From contig NZ_MZMV01000002.1 in assembly GCF_002210435.1 (NCBI RefSeq), positions 62,001 to 126,000 of the forward strand: a stretch of 64,000 bases of DNA. Reading direction: 5' to 3'. Below the pieces are notes generated by a model. That model ran no database searches and was not told the origin of the DNA. It was given only the letters and a program-made list of their open reading frames with translations. The DNA comes from Micromonospora wenchangensis (GTDB lineage: Bacteria > Actinomycetota > Actinomycetes > Mycobacteriales > Micromonosporaceae). A program made the translations under genes and the position numbers. This document shows positions 53,112-61,584 of the stretch, in pieces. The number at the start of each line of letters is the position of its first letter. The stretch's first letter is position 1.

Positions 53112-53543
53112 TCATGGTCGGTCGGTGAGGGTGCGGGCGGTCGCCTCGCCGGCCACGGTGACGGTGCGGTCCATGCCGATCAGGCCGAGCAGGTGCCGGC
53201 GGTAGACGACGGTGACGCGTACCCGGATCTGCTTCTCGCCGGCCACCACCGGGAAGCTGACCTGCTGCCCGGTCACGTCGGAGTTGCCCCGCAGGTACTG
53301 CGTGACGGCCGCGCGGGCACCCGGCTCGTCGATCACCTTGGGCCGGCCCTCGATCGCGGCGGCCCGGTCGATCACCTGGCCGCCGCTGCGGGCCGCCTCG
53401 GCGGCCAGGTCGTCGGCGCGTTGCAGGGTACGCAGCTGACCCGCGCCGTCGTACGCGACGCCGATGACCGCCAGCACGCCGATCATGGCGACGGCCAGGA
53501 ACAGGCTGATCCGGCCCTCGTCGCCGGTGGGGCGGGCGGTCAC
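53112..53543 (-). CDS. TadG-like pilus assembly protein
   Basis: A 143-residue protein with one N-terminal membrane helix (ISLFLAVAMIGVLAVIGVAY) preceded by GDEG, as in TadG/Flp-locus proteins, then an extracellular beta-rich region. GTG 53543 overlaps the upstream stop (GTGA). Probably a minor pseudopilin or assembly factor. Confidence 0.78.
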   Translation of the reverse strand: MTARPTGDEGRISLFLAVAMIGVLAVIGVAYDGAGQLRTLQRADDLAAEAARSGGQVIDRAAAIEGRPKVIDEPGARAAVTQYLRGNSDVTGQQVSFPVVAGEKQIRVRVTVVYRRHLLGLIGMDRTVTVAGEATARTLTDRP

Positions 53544-54163
53544 TGCCGGCTCCGGTAGCGGTCCAGCGGGGAGCCGAACGTGGCCTCGACCCGCCTGTCG
53601 CCCATCGGCAGGCCGGGGAAGCGCATCCCGGCGAACGAGACCGTGCAGCTCACCCGGACCCAGACGCTCGCCGGCTCGCCGAGTTCGCTGCGGAACGCCG
53701 CGCCCAGCGACGTGTGGTCGGAGTTGCGGGTGGAACCCCAGACCGTGACCTGGGGTGCGCTGGCGCAGTTGAGGCCCCGCCAGTCGAGCTGCCGGCGGGC
53801 GGCCGACCGGGCGGCGCTCTCCGCCGTGCCGGCGTCGCGGACGATCGAGGCGGCCCGCGCGGCGTCGTGCGCCGCCGCCTCCACCGCCTCGTCGGCGACC
53901 GCGACCCGACCGGCTACCCCGGCCAGCATCAGCAGCGCCAGGAACGCCGGGGCCAGCACCGCCACCTCCACCGACACCGACCCCCGGGTACGCCCCGCAG
54001 CACGGTCGGCCGGCACGTCGCCCGGGGTGCGCCCGGCGTGCACGACCGTCTCGGCGGGGCAGCCGGACCGCGGGGCGTGGGCCATGGCCCGCTCCCCCCG
54101 GGCGGGCCGGGTCAGCAGGTCACGCCAGGTTCGCCAGGTGCGCGGGGGCGGGTGGCCGGTCAC
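53540..54163 (-). CDS. TadE-like pseudopilin
   Basis: A 207-residue TadE-like protein. The membrane segment SVSVEVAVLAPAFLALLMLAGVAG has the Glu five residues into the hydrophobic stretch typical of prepilin-like signals. A Cys pair and beta-rich tail follow. GTG 54163 gives a GTGA overlap with the preceding gene; ATG 54085 is a plausible shorter start, trimming a basic leader. Confidence 0.78.
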   Translation of the reverse strand: MTGHPPPRTWRTWRDLLTRPARGERAMAHAPRSGCPAETVVHAGRTPGDVPADRAAGRTRGSVSVEVAVLAPAFLALLMLAGVAGRVAVADEAVEAAAHDAARAASIVRDAGTAESAARSAARRQLDWRGLNCASAPQVTVWGSTRNSDHTSLGAAFRSELGEPASVWVRVSCTVSFAGMRFPGLPMGDRRVEATFGSPLDRYRSRQ

Positions 54164-54681
54164 GGGTTCGTCCACCGTTCGACGGTGCCGTGGGCGGTCT
54201 GCCGCACGTCGAACCGGACGGCCGGGATGACGCTCAGGGATTTCCCGGTGACCGTGCAGGTCACCTCGGTCGCGGTGGTGGCGCAGGTGGTCCGCGCGCC
54301 GACCAGCCAGTCCCCGGCGGCACCCAGGAAGTGTTTGGCGCGGGCCTCCCCCGCCCCGGCCGGCGCCTCCAGGACCCGTTGCGCGTTCACCCCGCTCTGG
54401 GCGGCGTGCATCGCCGTCGACCGGGCCACGAACCAGGCGGCGATCTGGATGGAGCCGAAGAGCAGCACCAGCACCGCCGGCATCACCACGGCCAGTTCCA
54501 CGGGGTTGGCCCCCCGGTCCGTACCCCCGTCGGTGAGCCGGCGACGGGCGGCCCAGCCGGCGGCACGGAGCCGGGCCGGCACGGCACGGCCGGCGTCGGG
54601 TGCGCGCAGGGGTGCGCGCCGGAACCGGGCGGTGGGGGCCGTCCGGTCCCGGCACGCGCCGACCAGGGGGACGCGGGTCAC
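54160..54681 (-). CDS. TadE-like pseudopilin
   Basis: A 173-residue protein with a long basic N-terminus and the TadE segment GANPVELAVVMPAVLVLLFGSIQIAAWFVAR, again with a Glu early in the hydrophobic stretch. GTG 54681 overlaps the upstream stop (GTGA). With its neighbour it forms the usual TadE/TadF pair of Tad loci. Confidence 0.82.
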   Translation of the reverse strand: MTRVPLVGACRDRTAPTARFRRAPLRAPDAGRAVPARLRAAGWAARRRLTDGGTDRGANPVELAVVMPAVLVLLFGSIQIAAWFVARSTAMHAAQSGVNAQRVLEAPAGAGEARAKHFLGAAGDWLVGARTTCATTATEVTCTVTGKSLSVIPAVRFDVRQTAHGTVERWTNP

Positions 54682-54869
54682 TTGGTCGGGATGCCGTTCA
54701 TCCAGGTCTCGGCCTTCTCTTTGACCAGGACGGTGACGGCGATGCCGGCGGCGACCAGGCCGGCGATGATCACGGCGGTCGGGACTGGGCTGTCGCCCCG
54801 CTCCGCCTCGCGGCGTAGCTCGGCCAGGCGGGCCGTGGTGGCCACGTAGAGGAAGGTGACGAGGTGCAT
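54678..54869 (-). CDS. Flp-pilin-like small membrane protein
   Basis: A 63-residue protein with one membrane helix (VPTAVIIAGLVAAGIAVTVL) and a short charged end. It occupies the Flp pilin position between tadC and tadE and has a strong AAGGAG site, as expected for a major subunit. It lacks the canonical G-x4-E-[YF] prepilin processing motif, so cleavage by the peptidase is uncertain. Candidate pilin. Confidence 0.68.
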   Translation of the reverse strand: MHLVTFLYVATTARLAELRREAERGDSPVPTAVIIAGLVAAGIAVTVLVKEKAETWMNGIPTK

Positions 54870-54898
54870 GGCGGGACTCCTTGGGGAGGGCGGATTAC

Positions 54899-55762
54899 TC
54901 AGAGGCGGGCGACGAACGGATAGAGGATGAACGCCAGCAGCACGAAGACCAGCAGCGAGCCGGGAATGTCCAGCCGGCTGGTGACGCCCTCGGCGCGGGC
55001 CAGGTTGTCGGTGCGGATCTGGTCCCGGAGCGACTCGGCGCGGCTGCGCAGCGTCTCGTGCACCTGGGCGCCCTCGCTGCCGGAGGACCGCATGATCGCC
55101 CCGACGTCGCCCAGCTCCGGTATGCCGATCTTCTCGGCCAGCTCCTGCAACTCGTCCCAGGGCGAGTGCATCTGCATCTGGGCGATCCGCAGCGACTCCC
55201 GGATGCGGGCGAAGACCCAGCCGTCGCAGACCGCCGCCGCGCGTTCCAGCGACTGCACCGGGCCGTGCGCCGCCGACAACTGCAACGCCACCAGGTCCAG
55301 GTAGGTGCAGACCGCCGCGCGGAACTCCTCCCGGGCGGTTTCCGCCTTGGCCAGCACCGACCGGTGCGCGAGCAGCGCGCAGACCAGCGCCAACCCCAGA
55401 CTGCCCAGCACCGGTACGACCACCGGCATGCTCACCCCGGCCAGGAAGAGCAGCGCCCCCGCCACCGTCGGGGTGGCCAACCCGACCAGCGCGGAGAGCA
55501 GGATCGACATCGTGTACTGCTCGGGGGTCTGGTCGAGCAGGGCGAGCTGGCTGTGCGGCGGGCGCAGCCAGCGGGCGAAGCCCCCCAGCCAGTCCGGCCC
55601 GCGTCCGGCGGTGACGGCGGTGCCCGCGGGCTGGTGCAGCCGGCGCAGCGCCGGGCCGAGCGCCGGGGAGGCCGGCAACGCCTCCCGGACCAGCAGGAAC
55701 AGGCCGAGACCGATGGTCGCCCCGCCCAGCACCGCGATGGTGAGCTGCCAGTTGAGCGTCAC
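54899..55762 (-). CDS. tadC: TadC-like membrane platform protein
   Basis: A 287-residue type II secretion F-domain protein. Membrane segments lie near residues 8-25, 88-108, 110-132 and 265-284. The cytoplasmic part has LDLVALQLSAAHGPVQSLERAA and RIAQMQMHSPWDELQELAEKIG. With TadB it forms the inner-membrane platform for TadA. GTG 55762 overlaps tadB's stop. Confidence 0.9.
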   Translation of the reverse strand: MTLNWQLTIAVLGGATIGLGLFLLVREALPASPALGPALRRLHQPAGTAVTAGRGPDWLGGFARWLRPPHSQLALLDQTPEQYTMSILLSALVGLATPTVAGALLFLAGVSMPVVVPVLGSLGLALVCALLAHRSVLAKAETAREEFRAAVCTYLDLVALQLSAAHGPVQSLERAAAVCDGWVFARIRESLRIAQMQMHSPWDELQELAEKIGIPELGDVGAIMRSSGSEGAQVHETLRSRAESLRDQIRTDNLARAEGVTSRLDIPGSLLVFVLLAFILYPFVARL

Positions 55763-56658
55763 GCGACCACCTCCGCCGGGTCGGGCCTCGGCAGGAACCG
55801 GGGCGGCGGCGGGGGCTGGCTCATCGCGCGTACCCAGGCCAGCAGGGCGATGAACGCCGTGGCGAGCACCGCCATCAGCAGCTGGCCGAAGAACGTCCCG
55901 TACGGCCTGACGTACTCGGTGTTGACCAGCCCGTACGCCAGCACGGCCAGGGTCATCCCGGTGAGGAAGCGGACCGCGAACCGGGGCTGGGTGCGCTTGG
56001 CCTCCACCTCGCGCCGGGTGGCCACCTCGGCGGAGGCGGCCGACGCGATGGAACCGAGCACGTCGCCGAGGCGCTCGCCCCGGTCGGTCAGGTGCAGGAT
56101 CAGCGCGGCGACCACCTGGTCGCAGACCGGGTCACCGATCTCGTCGGCGAACGCCAGCAGGGCGGACCGGGCCGTCCAGCCGGCCTGGAGGCGGGCGGCG
56201 AGCAGCCGTACCTCCTCCTGGATCTCCTCCGGGACGGTGGCGATGGTGGTGACGATCGCCTGCTGGAGGCCCTGCCCGGTGTTGGAGACGTCCTTGAGCC
56301 GGCGGGTCCACTCGCCGACCGCCTCGATCCGGGTGATCGCCCGCTCCTCGGCCCGGCCCACCGCGAACAGCCAGGGCACCCCCGGCACCGCCACCGCCAC
56401 GATCAACCCCACCACCGGCAGCCCGGTCAGCAGGAACGCCAGCGCCCCCGCCACCGCCGCCGCGCCCAACGTCATCTGGTGCGTCCGCTGGTCCCTCCGG
56501 TTGGTGCCGGAGCCGAGCCAGAGCCGGCGCAGCCCGGTGGTCGAACTCCGCGCCGGACGGGTCGGTTTGGTAGTGCCGAACAGTGCCACCACGGCCAGCA
56601 CGATCCCGCCGACGCAGGCCGCGCCGGAGACCACCGCGAGCAGTTCGACGGTGCTCAT
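55759..56658 (-). CDS. tadB: TadB-like membrane platform protein
   Basis: A 299-residue F-domain protein with two membrane segments near the N-terminus region (8-27, 66-95) and two at the C-terminus (about 235-285). GEWTRRLKDVSNTGQGLQQAI and LADRGERLGDVL-type stretches are typical. ATG 56658 overlaps tadA's stop (ATGA). Confidence 0.9.
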   Translation of the reverse strand: MSTVELLAVVSGAACVGGIVLAVVALFGTTKPTRPARSSTTGLRRLWLGSGTNRRDQRTHQMTLGAAAVAGALAFLLTGLPVVGLIVAVAVPGVPWLFAVGRAEERAITRIEAVGEWTRRLKDVSNTGQGLQQAIVTTIATVPEEIQEEVRLLAARLQAGWTARSALLAFADEIGDPVCDQVVAALILHLTDRGERLGDVLGSIASAASAEVATRREVEAKRTQPRFAVRFLTGMTLAVLAYGLVNTEYVRPYGTFFGQLLMAVLATAFIALLAWVRAMSQPPPPPRFLPRPDPAEVVA

Positions 56659-58208
56659 CGGCGCACCGCCGGGGCGAGGCGGCTGTGCCGGGGCCGACGC
56701 CACGCGCCCGCGCCGGCCTCGATGAAGCGGGACAGCAGCCGGGCGTCGTAGCCGACCCGCAGCAGTTGCCCACGGACCCGTTCCGGCAGGTGGCGGGGGA
56801 CGGCCCGACCGTCGGGGCCGGGCCCGAAGACGGTGGTGGTGGTGATCCGGTTGGCGTCGCCGACGCCGATCACCTCCTCGACGTGGGAGACGAACCGGTG
56901 CTTGCGTCCGCCGATCGCGGTCTCGTCCTCGACGGTGACGTACACGATCAGGTCGAGGGCGTTGCCGGCCATCCGGCGGGCCTGGTCGACGGTCATCTCC
57001 CGGCCGTGCGCCAGGGCCAGCTCGATGATCCGCTCGCTCACCCCGGCCGGGGTGCGGGCGTGGATGGTGCACATGGACCCACGGCTGGTGGTCATCGCCT
57101 GGAGCATCGGCACGATCTCCCGGGACCGGACCTCACCGACGATGATCCGCAGCACGCCCATCCGCAGCGACACCGGGATCAGGTCGGCGATGCTCACCTC
57201 ACCGGCGGGTCGACCGTCCAGGCCGCGTTCGCCGTGCCCCTCCCGGGCCTCGAAGCTCATCACCGCCCGGTGTTTGTCCCCGCGCCGGGCCGGCAGCAGC
57301 TCCCGGCTCTCCTCCAGCAGCACGTACGGCTCGTCGGGCGGGATCTCGTCCATCAACGCCCGGATGACAGTGGTCTTGCCGGCCCCGGCCAGCCCGGCGA
57401 CCATGATGTTCAACCCGGCCCGCATGGACGCCCGGAGGAAGTCGCGCAGCAGCGGGTCGATCATCTCGTCCAGGTCGGGGCGGCTGCCGGCCAGGTCGTC
57501 GAGGCTGACGTCGAGCGTGTTGTGCTTACGGATCACCGCGTAGGGGCGGTGGCTGACCAGGAACACCGCCGCCAACCGGCTGCCGTCGGGCAGTTGCAGG
57601 TCCAGCGTCGGCTTCGAGGTGGACAGCGACCGCTCGGTGGCGCCGGCCCGCCGGGCCGCCGCCTGGAGGATCTCCACCAGCTCGTCGTCGCTGTCGGCGA
57701 TCGGCTCACCCCAGTCGACGCCACCGCCGTGCCGGGTGATGCGCACCTGGTCGCAGCCGAGGATGTGCACCTCCTCGATGGTGTCGTCAACCAGCAGGGT
57801 CTGCAGCCGGCCCAGCCCGACCAGTTCGGCGGTCACCTGGTCGAGCAGGGTCCGTTCCTCGTCCGCGCTGAGCGGGGTGCCGGCCCGGCGTACCGCGTCG
57901 GCGTAACCGGAGACCACGGCGACGGCGAGCCGGGCGCGCTCGACCTCCTCGGCGTCGGCGTCGAACTCCCGGCCGCGCTGCCACTGGGTCAGCCGTTCAC
58001 TCAGCTCCCGGCGCAGTTCGCGGACCACCGCGAAGTCCACCTTCGGCCGGGGTGGCGCGGTCGGCGCGGGCGTCGGTGGGGCGGCGGCCGGCGGCGTCGC
58101 CGGGGCGGGGGCGTAGTGCCTGCCGTTCACCGGGGCCAGCGGCGGCATCGTCGAGGTGACCCCCGGCGGCGGGGTGCGCGGGTCGTGGGAGACCGGTTCA
58201 AACCGCAT
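56655..58208 (-). CDS. tadA: TadA secretion/pilus ATPase
   Basis: A 517-residue CpaF/TadA-type GspE ATPase that powers pilus assembly. Walker A GLAGAGKTTVIRAL, the Asp box VLLEESRELLP, and the His box GSMCTIHARTPAG are intact. The N-terminal 60 residues are Pro/Ala-rich. ATG 58208 overlaps the tadZ stop by 11 bases. Confidence 0.94.
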   Translation of the reverse strand: MRFEPVSHDPRTPPPGVTSTMPPLAPVNGRHYAPAPATPPAAAPPTPAPTAPPRPKVDFAVVRELRRELSERLTQWQRGREFDADAEEVERARLAVAVVSGYADAVRRAGTPLSADEERTLLDQVTAELVGLGRLQTLLVDDTIEEVHILGCDQVRITRHGGGVDWGEPIADSDDELVEILQAAARRAGATERSLSTSKPTLDLQLPDGSRLAAVFLVSHRPYAVIRKHNTLDVSLDDLAGSRPDLDEMIDPLLRDFLRASMRAGLNIMVAGLAGAGKTTVIRALMDEIPPDEPYVLLEESRELLPARRGDKHRAVMSFEAREGHGERGLDGRPAGEVSIADLIPVSLRMGVLRIIVGEVRSREIVPMLQAMTTSRGSMCTIHARTPAGVSERIIELALAHGREMTVDQARRMAGNALDLIVYVTVEDETAIGGRKHRFVSHVEEVIGVGDANRITTTTVFGPGPDGRAVPRHLPERVRGQLLRVGYDARLLSRFIEAGAGAWRRPRHSRLAPAVRR

Positions 58209-59001
58209 CCGGCACCCCCTGCGCCGGGGCCGGCCAGGCCAACCGGGCCCGCCGTTGCTCCAGGATCTCCCGTACCGGGGCCTCCAATCCGGCCGCCGCG
58301 CGCATCAGCGGCCGTCCGGCGCGGACCGTGCCGCCGAAGCTGAGCGCCTGCGCGGTACGTGGGTCCTCCGGCAACCGGGCGATCACCGGCACCCCCAACG
58401 CCTTGCCGATCTCGGCCTTGCCGTGCCCGTCGCCGACCACCACCAGCCGCAGCGTGCCCGGAGGCACCCGGTGGTGGGTGAAGTCCCGTTCGATGGCCCG
58501 GATCATCGACCGGGTGCCGGAGAGCCCGGGTAGCTGGGCCCGGGTCACCAGCAGCACCACGTCGGCGGCGCGCAGCAGCGGCCAGGGCGGCCCGAAGACC
58601 TGGAGGCGTCCACAGTCGACGATCACGTCGTAGCCGGGACGGCCCTTCTCCAGGGTGCGGAAGAAGTCGGCGAACCGTTGCCACAGCGGGGCGACGCTGC
58701 CGGCCTGCGCCGGGTCCACCACGCCGGGCAGCAGCAGCCGCTCCCGCCTCGGCGCGTCCAGGTCGACCAGTTGCGACCAGAACGTCGACTCCAGGCTGCC
58801 GTCGCGCAGCTCACCCACGGCCAGCTCGCCGATGCCGCGCGGCCCGTCGAGCTGACCGCCCAGGAAACCGGCGAGCACCGAGCCGCCGGCCGGGTCGCAC
58901 TCGGCGAGCACCAGCCGCCGGTGCCAGCTCAGGGTGCAGGCCAGCGCCGTGGTGGTGACGCCGGGCGACCCCTTCGCCGAGACCAGCGCGATGATGGCCA
59001 T
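58198..59001 (-). CDS. tadZ: TadZ/CpaE-like MinD-ParA ATPase
   Basis: A 267-residue ParA-type protein, expected to place the Tad machine at a cell pole or tip. The deviant Walker A is SAKGSPGVTTTALA (Lys near the start, second Lys replaced by Thr). CDPAGGSVLAG and DVIVDCGRLQ follow. The receiver domain seen in some CpaE proteins is absent. It begins 2 bases after the cpaB-like stop. Confidence 0.88.
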   Translation of the reverse strand: MAIIALVSAKGSPGVTTTALACTLSWHRRLVLAECDPAGGSVLAGFLGGQLDGPRGIGELAVGELRDGSLESTFWSQLVDLDAPRRERLLLPGVVDPAQAGSVAPLWQRFADFFRTLEKGRPGYDVIVDCGRLQVFGPPWPLLRAADVVLLVTRAQLPGLSGTRSMIRAIERDFTHHRVPPGTLRLVVVGDGHGKAEIGKALGVPVIARLPEDPRTAQALSFGGTVRAGRPLMRAAAGLEAPVREILEQRRARLAWPAPAQGVPDAV

Positions 59002-59003
59002 GG

Positions 59004-59654
59004 TCAGGCCGCCTCGGTCAGCACGAGGGCGATCCGCTCCTGCGCGGCCAGCACCACCACCGCCGGGACGTCCCGGACGGCGAGCGCCAGGTAGATCACC
59101 ACGTCGTCGTTCTCCGGGGTGAGGGTGTCGATCACCGTGGCGGTGAACCGGGTGGACGACGGCGAGTTGTCGGAGTCCTCGTCCGGGGTGCTGACCAGCA
59201 GCACCTTGTCGCCGGGGTGCAGCTTGCGGGCCGGCACCTTGCTCGGCTCCAGGCCCAGCGCGATCTGCTGCTGCCCCTGGCCGAGCAGCGGGGCGTCGGT
59301 GAGCTGCGCCATGGTGAGCAGCGACCCGGGGACCAGCGACACGGCGGCCCGCTTGCCGACCACCTCGTCGCGCTTCTTCGTCGGCACCGGGGACAGCCCG
59401 GCACCCCCGGAGACCTGCACGCTGACCAGGTCGTCGGCGGTCAGGATGCGACCCACCTCGACCGGTCGGGCGATGGCCAGGTAGCTGCCGGTGGCCCGCA
59501 CCGAGGTGACCGCGAAGGCCGCGCCGAGGCCGCCCAACGCGATCAGCAGCACGGCGAGCCCGAGCAGGCCGGGCCGGGTACGGCGCTGCCGGACCACCTT
59601 GGGCGGGGCGATCGGCGCATCCACCGGAACTCCATCGCGGGTGGCCAGACTCAC
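59004..59654 (-). CDS. cpaB: CpaB/RcpC-like SAF-domain protein
   Basis: A 216-residue protein with one membrane helix (about 30-50, LLGLAVLLIALGGLGAAFAV) and a SAF domain (about 55-120, AIARPVEVGRILTADDLVSV; RAAVSLVPGSLLTMAQL). CpaB proteins link the Tad secretin or outer complex to the inner part; actinomycetes have no secretin. GTG 59654 overlaps the stop of a micro-ORF (GTGA) and has GGAG upstream inside a duplicated block. Confidence 0.85.
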   Translation of the reverse strand: MSLATRDGVPVDAPIAPPKVVRQRRTRPGLLGLAVLLIALGGLGAAFAVTSVRATGSYLAIARPVEVGRILTADDLVSVQVSGGAGLSPVPTKKRDEVVGKRAAVSLVPGSLLTMAQLTDAPLLGQGQQQIALGLEPSKVPARKLHPGDKVLLVSTPDEDSDNSPSSTRFTATVIDTLTPENDDVVIYLALAVRDVPAVVVLAAQERIALVLTEAA

Positions 59655-59713
59655 TGGACGATCTCCGTTCGCGACTGCGGGGCTCGCAAAACCGGCTCAC
59701 TCCTCGCGCTCAC
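59651..59713 (-). CDS. 20-residue micro-ORF directly before cpaB (duplicate 2)
   Basis: GTG 59713 opens MSARSEPVLRAPQSRTEIVQ, whose TGA overlaps the cpaB GTG (GTGA). Thirteen C-terminal residues are the same as in the micro-ORF upstream. A GGAG site precedes the start. It may be a translational-coupling relay or a leader peptide; it could also be chance within a duplicated block. Confidence 0.5.
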   Translation of the reverse strand: MSARSEPVLRAPQSRTEIVQ

Positions 59714-59772
59714 TGGACGATCTCCGTTCGCGACTGCGGGGCTCGCAAAACCGTGGCGTGCGGGGCGCTCAT
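59710..59772 (-). CDS. 20-residue micro-ORF (duplicate 1)
   Basis: ATG 59772 overlaps the stop of the preceding secreted-protein gene (ATGA) and encodes MSAPHATVLRAPQSRTEIVQ. Its TGA overlaps the next micro-ORF's GTG. A 45-base DNA block is exactly repeated (59650-59694 and 59709-59753). Confidence 0.5.
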   Translation of the reverse strand: MSAPHATVLRAPQSRTEIVQ

Positions 59773-60764
59773 CGGGTCACCACCTGGAGTTCCTTGATCT
59801 GGATGTCGACGACGCCGCTGGTCCGGGTCTGTGCGATGTCGCCGCTGCGGCCACCGCCCTCCCAGTGCACGTTCCAGAACGTGGTGGCGCTGACCCGGTA
59901 GTTGCCGACCTTGGGATAGCCGTCGTAGCCGCAGGTCGGGGACTTCTTGCCGGCGTTCGGGCCGGTCGACTTGTACGGCGTGCCGGGCCCCTTGCAGGTG
60001 ATCTTCCTGCCGTTGCCCATGTCCCACACGATCCGCTGGACCTGGGCGGTGATCCGTACGGTCAGTCCCCGGTCGCTGGCCGACGCGTGGAGCGGGCCGA
60101 AGTAGTTCCGGCCGCTGCTGGCCCACATCCAGACCGGCAGACCGACCAGGCCGGGGCCGAGGCTGCGCCGGGGGGCGACCGACGCCCGGGGCGGCAGCAG
60201 GCTGATCGAGGCGAGCGCCCGCCGGGCCAGTTCCTCCGGGTCGGGCGGGGTGCCGAACCCGGGCGGCGGCCCGTCGAGCAGCACCATCGACTGCGCGCCC
60301 AGGTCACCGCCGTTGCAGGTCTGGACGTACCACACCTGACCCTCGGGGGCCTCCTCCTGCGGCTCGGCGACCTTGTAGTAGCAGCCGCTGGAGTTGTCGA
60401 ACCAGCCGAGGTTCGGGTTGTAGCAGGGCAGCGGCTTGCCGTTCCACTGGCACTTCGGGGCCGCGCCGGGGCTGTTCGGGCTGCCCGGCCCGGTGCCACC
60501 GCCCGGGTCACCGGGGGTGCCCGGGTCGTCGTCCCAGACGCTGCAGTCGTTCTGGCCCGGCGGGCACTCCACCCCCGGGCCGGCGGCCTGCACCGGGGCC
60601 GGTGGCGCGGCCACGGCGACCAGCACGGCCAGCAGCAGGCCGGCGAGCACCCGGCGGGGCACGCCGCCGACGGGTCGGAGCAGACGGGGGGCGGCGGGCT
60701 CGGGGCCGGCCGGGGGCAGGGTGGCGCAATGGGTCGGCACGGGCGTTCCTTCCCGGGTCAACAT
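59769..60764 (-). CDS. secreted hypothetical protein of the Tad locus
   Basis: A 331-residue protein with an N-terminal hydrophobic segment (about 38-58, RRVLAGLLLAVLVAVAAPPA) that could be a signal peptide. A Gly/Pro-rich stretch (about 75-100) precedes Cys-rich sequence (CQWNGKPLPCYNP, GCYYKVAEP, VQTCNGG). The C-terminal half is beta-rich (WDMGNGRKITCKGPG). Likely a cell-surface partner of the pilus. No family recognised. Confidence 0.72.
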   Translation of the reverse strand: MLTREGTPVPTHCATLPPAGPEPAAPRLLRPVGGVPRRVLAGLLLAVLVAVAAPPAPVQAAGPGVECPPGQNDCSVWDDDPGTPGDPGGGTGPGSPNSPGAAPKCQWNGKPLPCYNPNLGWFDNSSGCYYKVAEPQEEAPEGQVWYVQTCNGGDLGAQSMVLLDGPPPGFGTPPDPEELARRALASISLLPPRASVAPRRSLGPGLVGLPVWMWASSGRNYFGPLHASASDRGLTVRITAQVQRIVWDMGNGRKITCKGPGTPYKSTGPNAGKKSPTCGYDGYPKVGNYRVSATTFWNVHWEGGGRSGDIAQTRTSGVVDIQIKELQVVTR

Positions 60765-61318
60765 GGCTGGTCCTCGTGGGCGGCACCGGAGTTGATCAGC
60801 CAGCGGCCGTCCGGGTAGCGGGTCGCGGTGGCGGTCGCCAGGTGCCGGGTGCCGGCCGAGCCGGGCACCACCCGGTTGTCCTTGCGGTAGACCAGCCGGT
60901 AGCCGGTGGCGTCCAGGCAGTCCTGGATCTCCACGGTCGGCGGGTCGCCGTCGAGGCTGACCGAGGTGACGGAGGGCTCCGACTTCAACGTCCCGGTGCG
61001 GACCGCGCCGTGCCGGCGGGCGTCGTCGATCGCCACCCGGACCCGGGTGAGCAGCGGATCGCCCAGGAACCGGGTCAGCTTCGGATGGCGGGGATCGCTG
61101 TCCCGGCTCGCCTCCCGGGAGGCCTCCAGATATCCGGCGTACGCGGCCAGCGCGGCCCGTCCGGCCGCCTGCTCCGCCTCGGTGGGTGTGCGGTCGTCGC
61201 TGGCCGGTCGGGGGGCGGGGGCGGAGGTGGTCTCCGGCGGGTCGGCGCAGCCGGCGAGGGCGGCCACCACGGCGACGACGAGGCAGCTGGTCCAGTGGCG
61301 CGATCGCCCTGTACGCAT
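60758..61318 (-). CDS. lipoprotein at the start of the Tad operon
   Basis: A 186-residue lipoprotein (lipobox LAGC near residue 23) with a helical region (EAEQAAGRAALAAYAGYLEASREA) and a strand-rich end (HLATATATRYPDGRWLINS). This pattern resembles the small NTF2-like lipoproteins of actinomycetes. ATG 61318 follows GAGGAGGG. Its stop lies inside the next gene (7-base overlap). Confidence 0.75.
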   Translation of the reverse strand: MRTGRSRHWTSCLVVAVVAALAGCADPPETTSAPAPRPASDDRTPTEAEQAAGRAALAAYAGYLEASREASRDSDPRHPKLTRFLGDPLLTRVRVAIDDARRHGAVRTGTLKSEPSVTSVSLDGDPPTVEIQDCLDATGYRLVYRKDNRVVPGSAGTRHLATATATRYPDGRWLINSGAAHEDQPC

Positions 61319-61584
61319 TGCCGTGCCCTCCTCGGTGGCGCCCGGTGGCGACGATCGTGGCGGCCTCCGGGCATGCGGCGGTACTCCGGGATGATGTCGA
61401 TCGGACAGTTCCGGGTGCTGCGGCATTTACCTGTGCGGATCTTCTGCGAATGGGTGGGGTCTGGCGTCCGACGCGGCTGCTCGGGGTTGCGTCGTACCCA
61501 AGGGGCGAGCATAGGCTGACGTGCGCCGATGCAACAGAGGCAATTCATCCGAGCACTCACCGTGATGGGCAGGAGTGACCGAAG

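Noticed and set aside
54678..54869. Integrin-type RGDS motif in the pilin-like protein
   Set aside because: It lies just before the membrane helix, in or near the part a peptidase would remove, and short motifs occur by chance.
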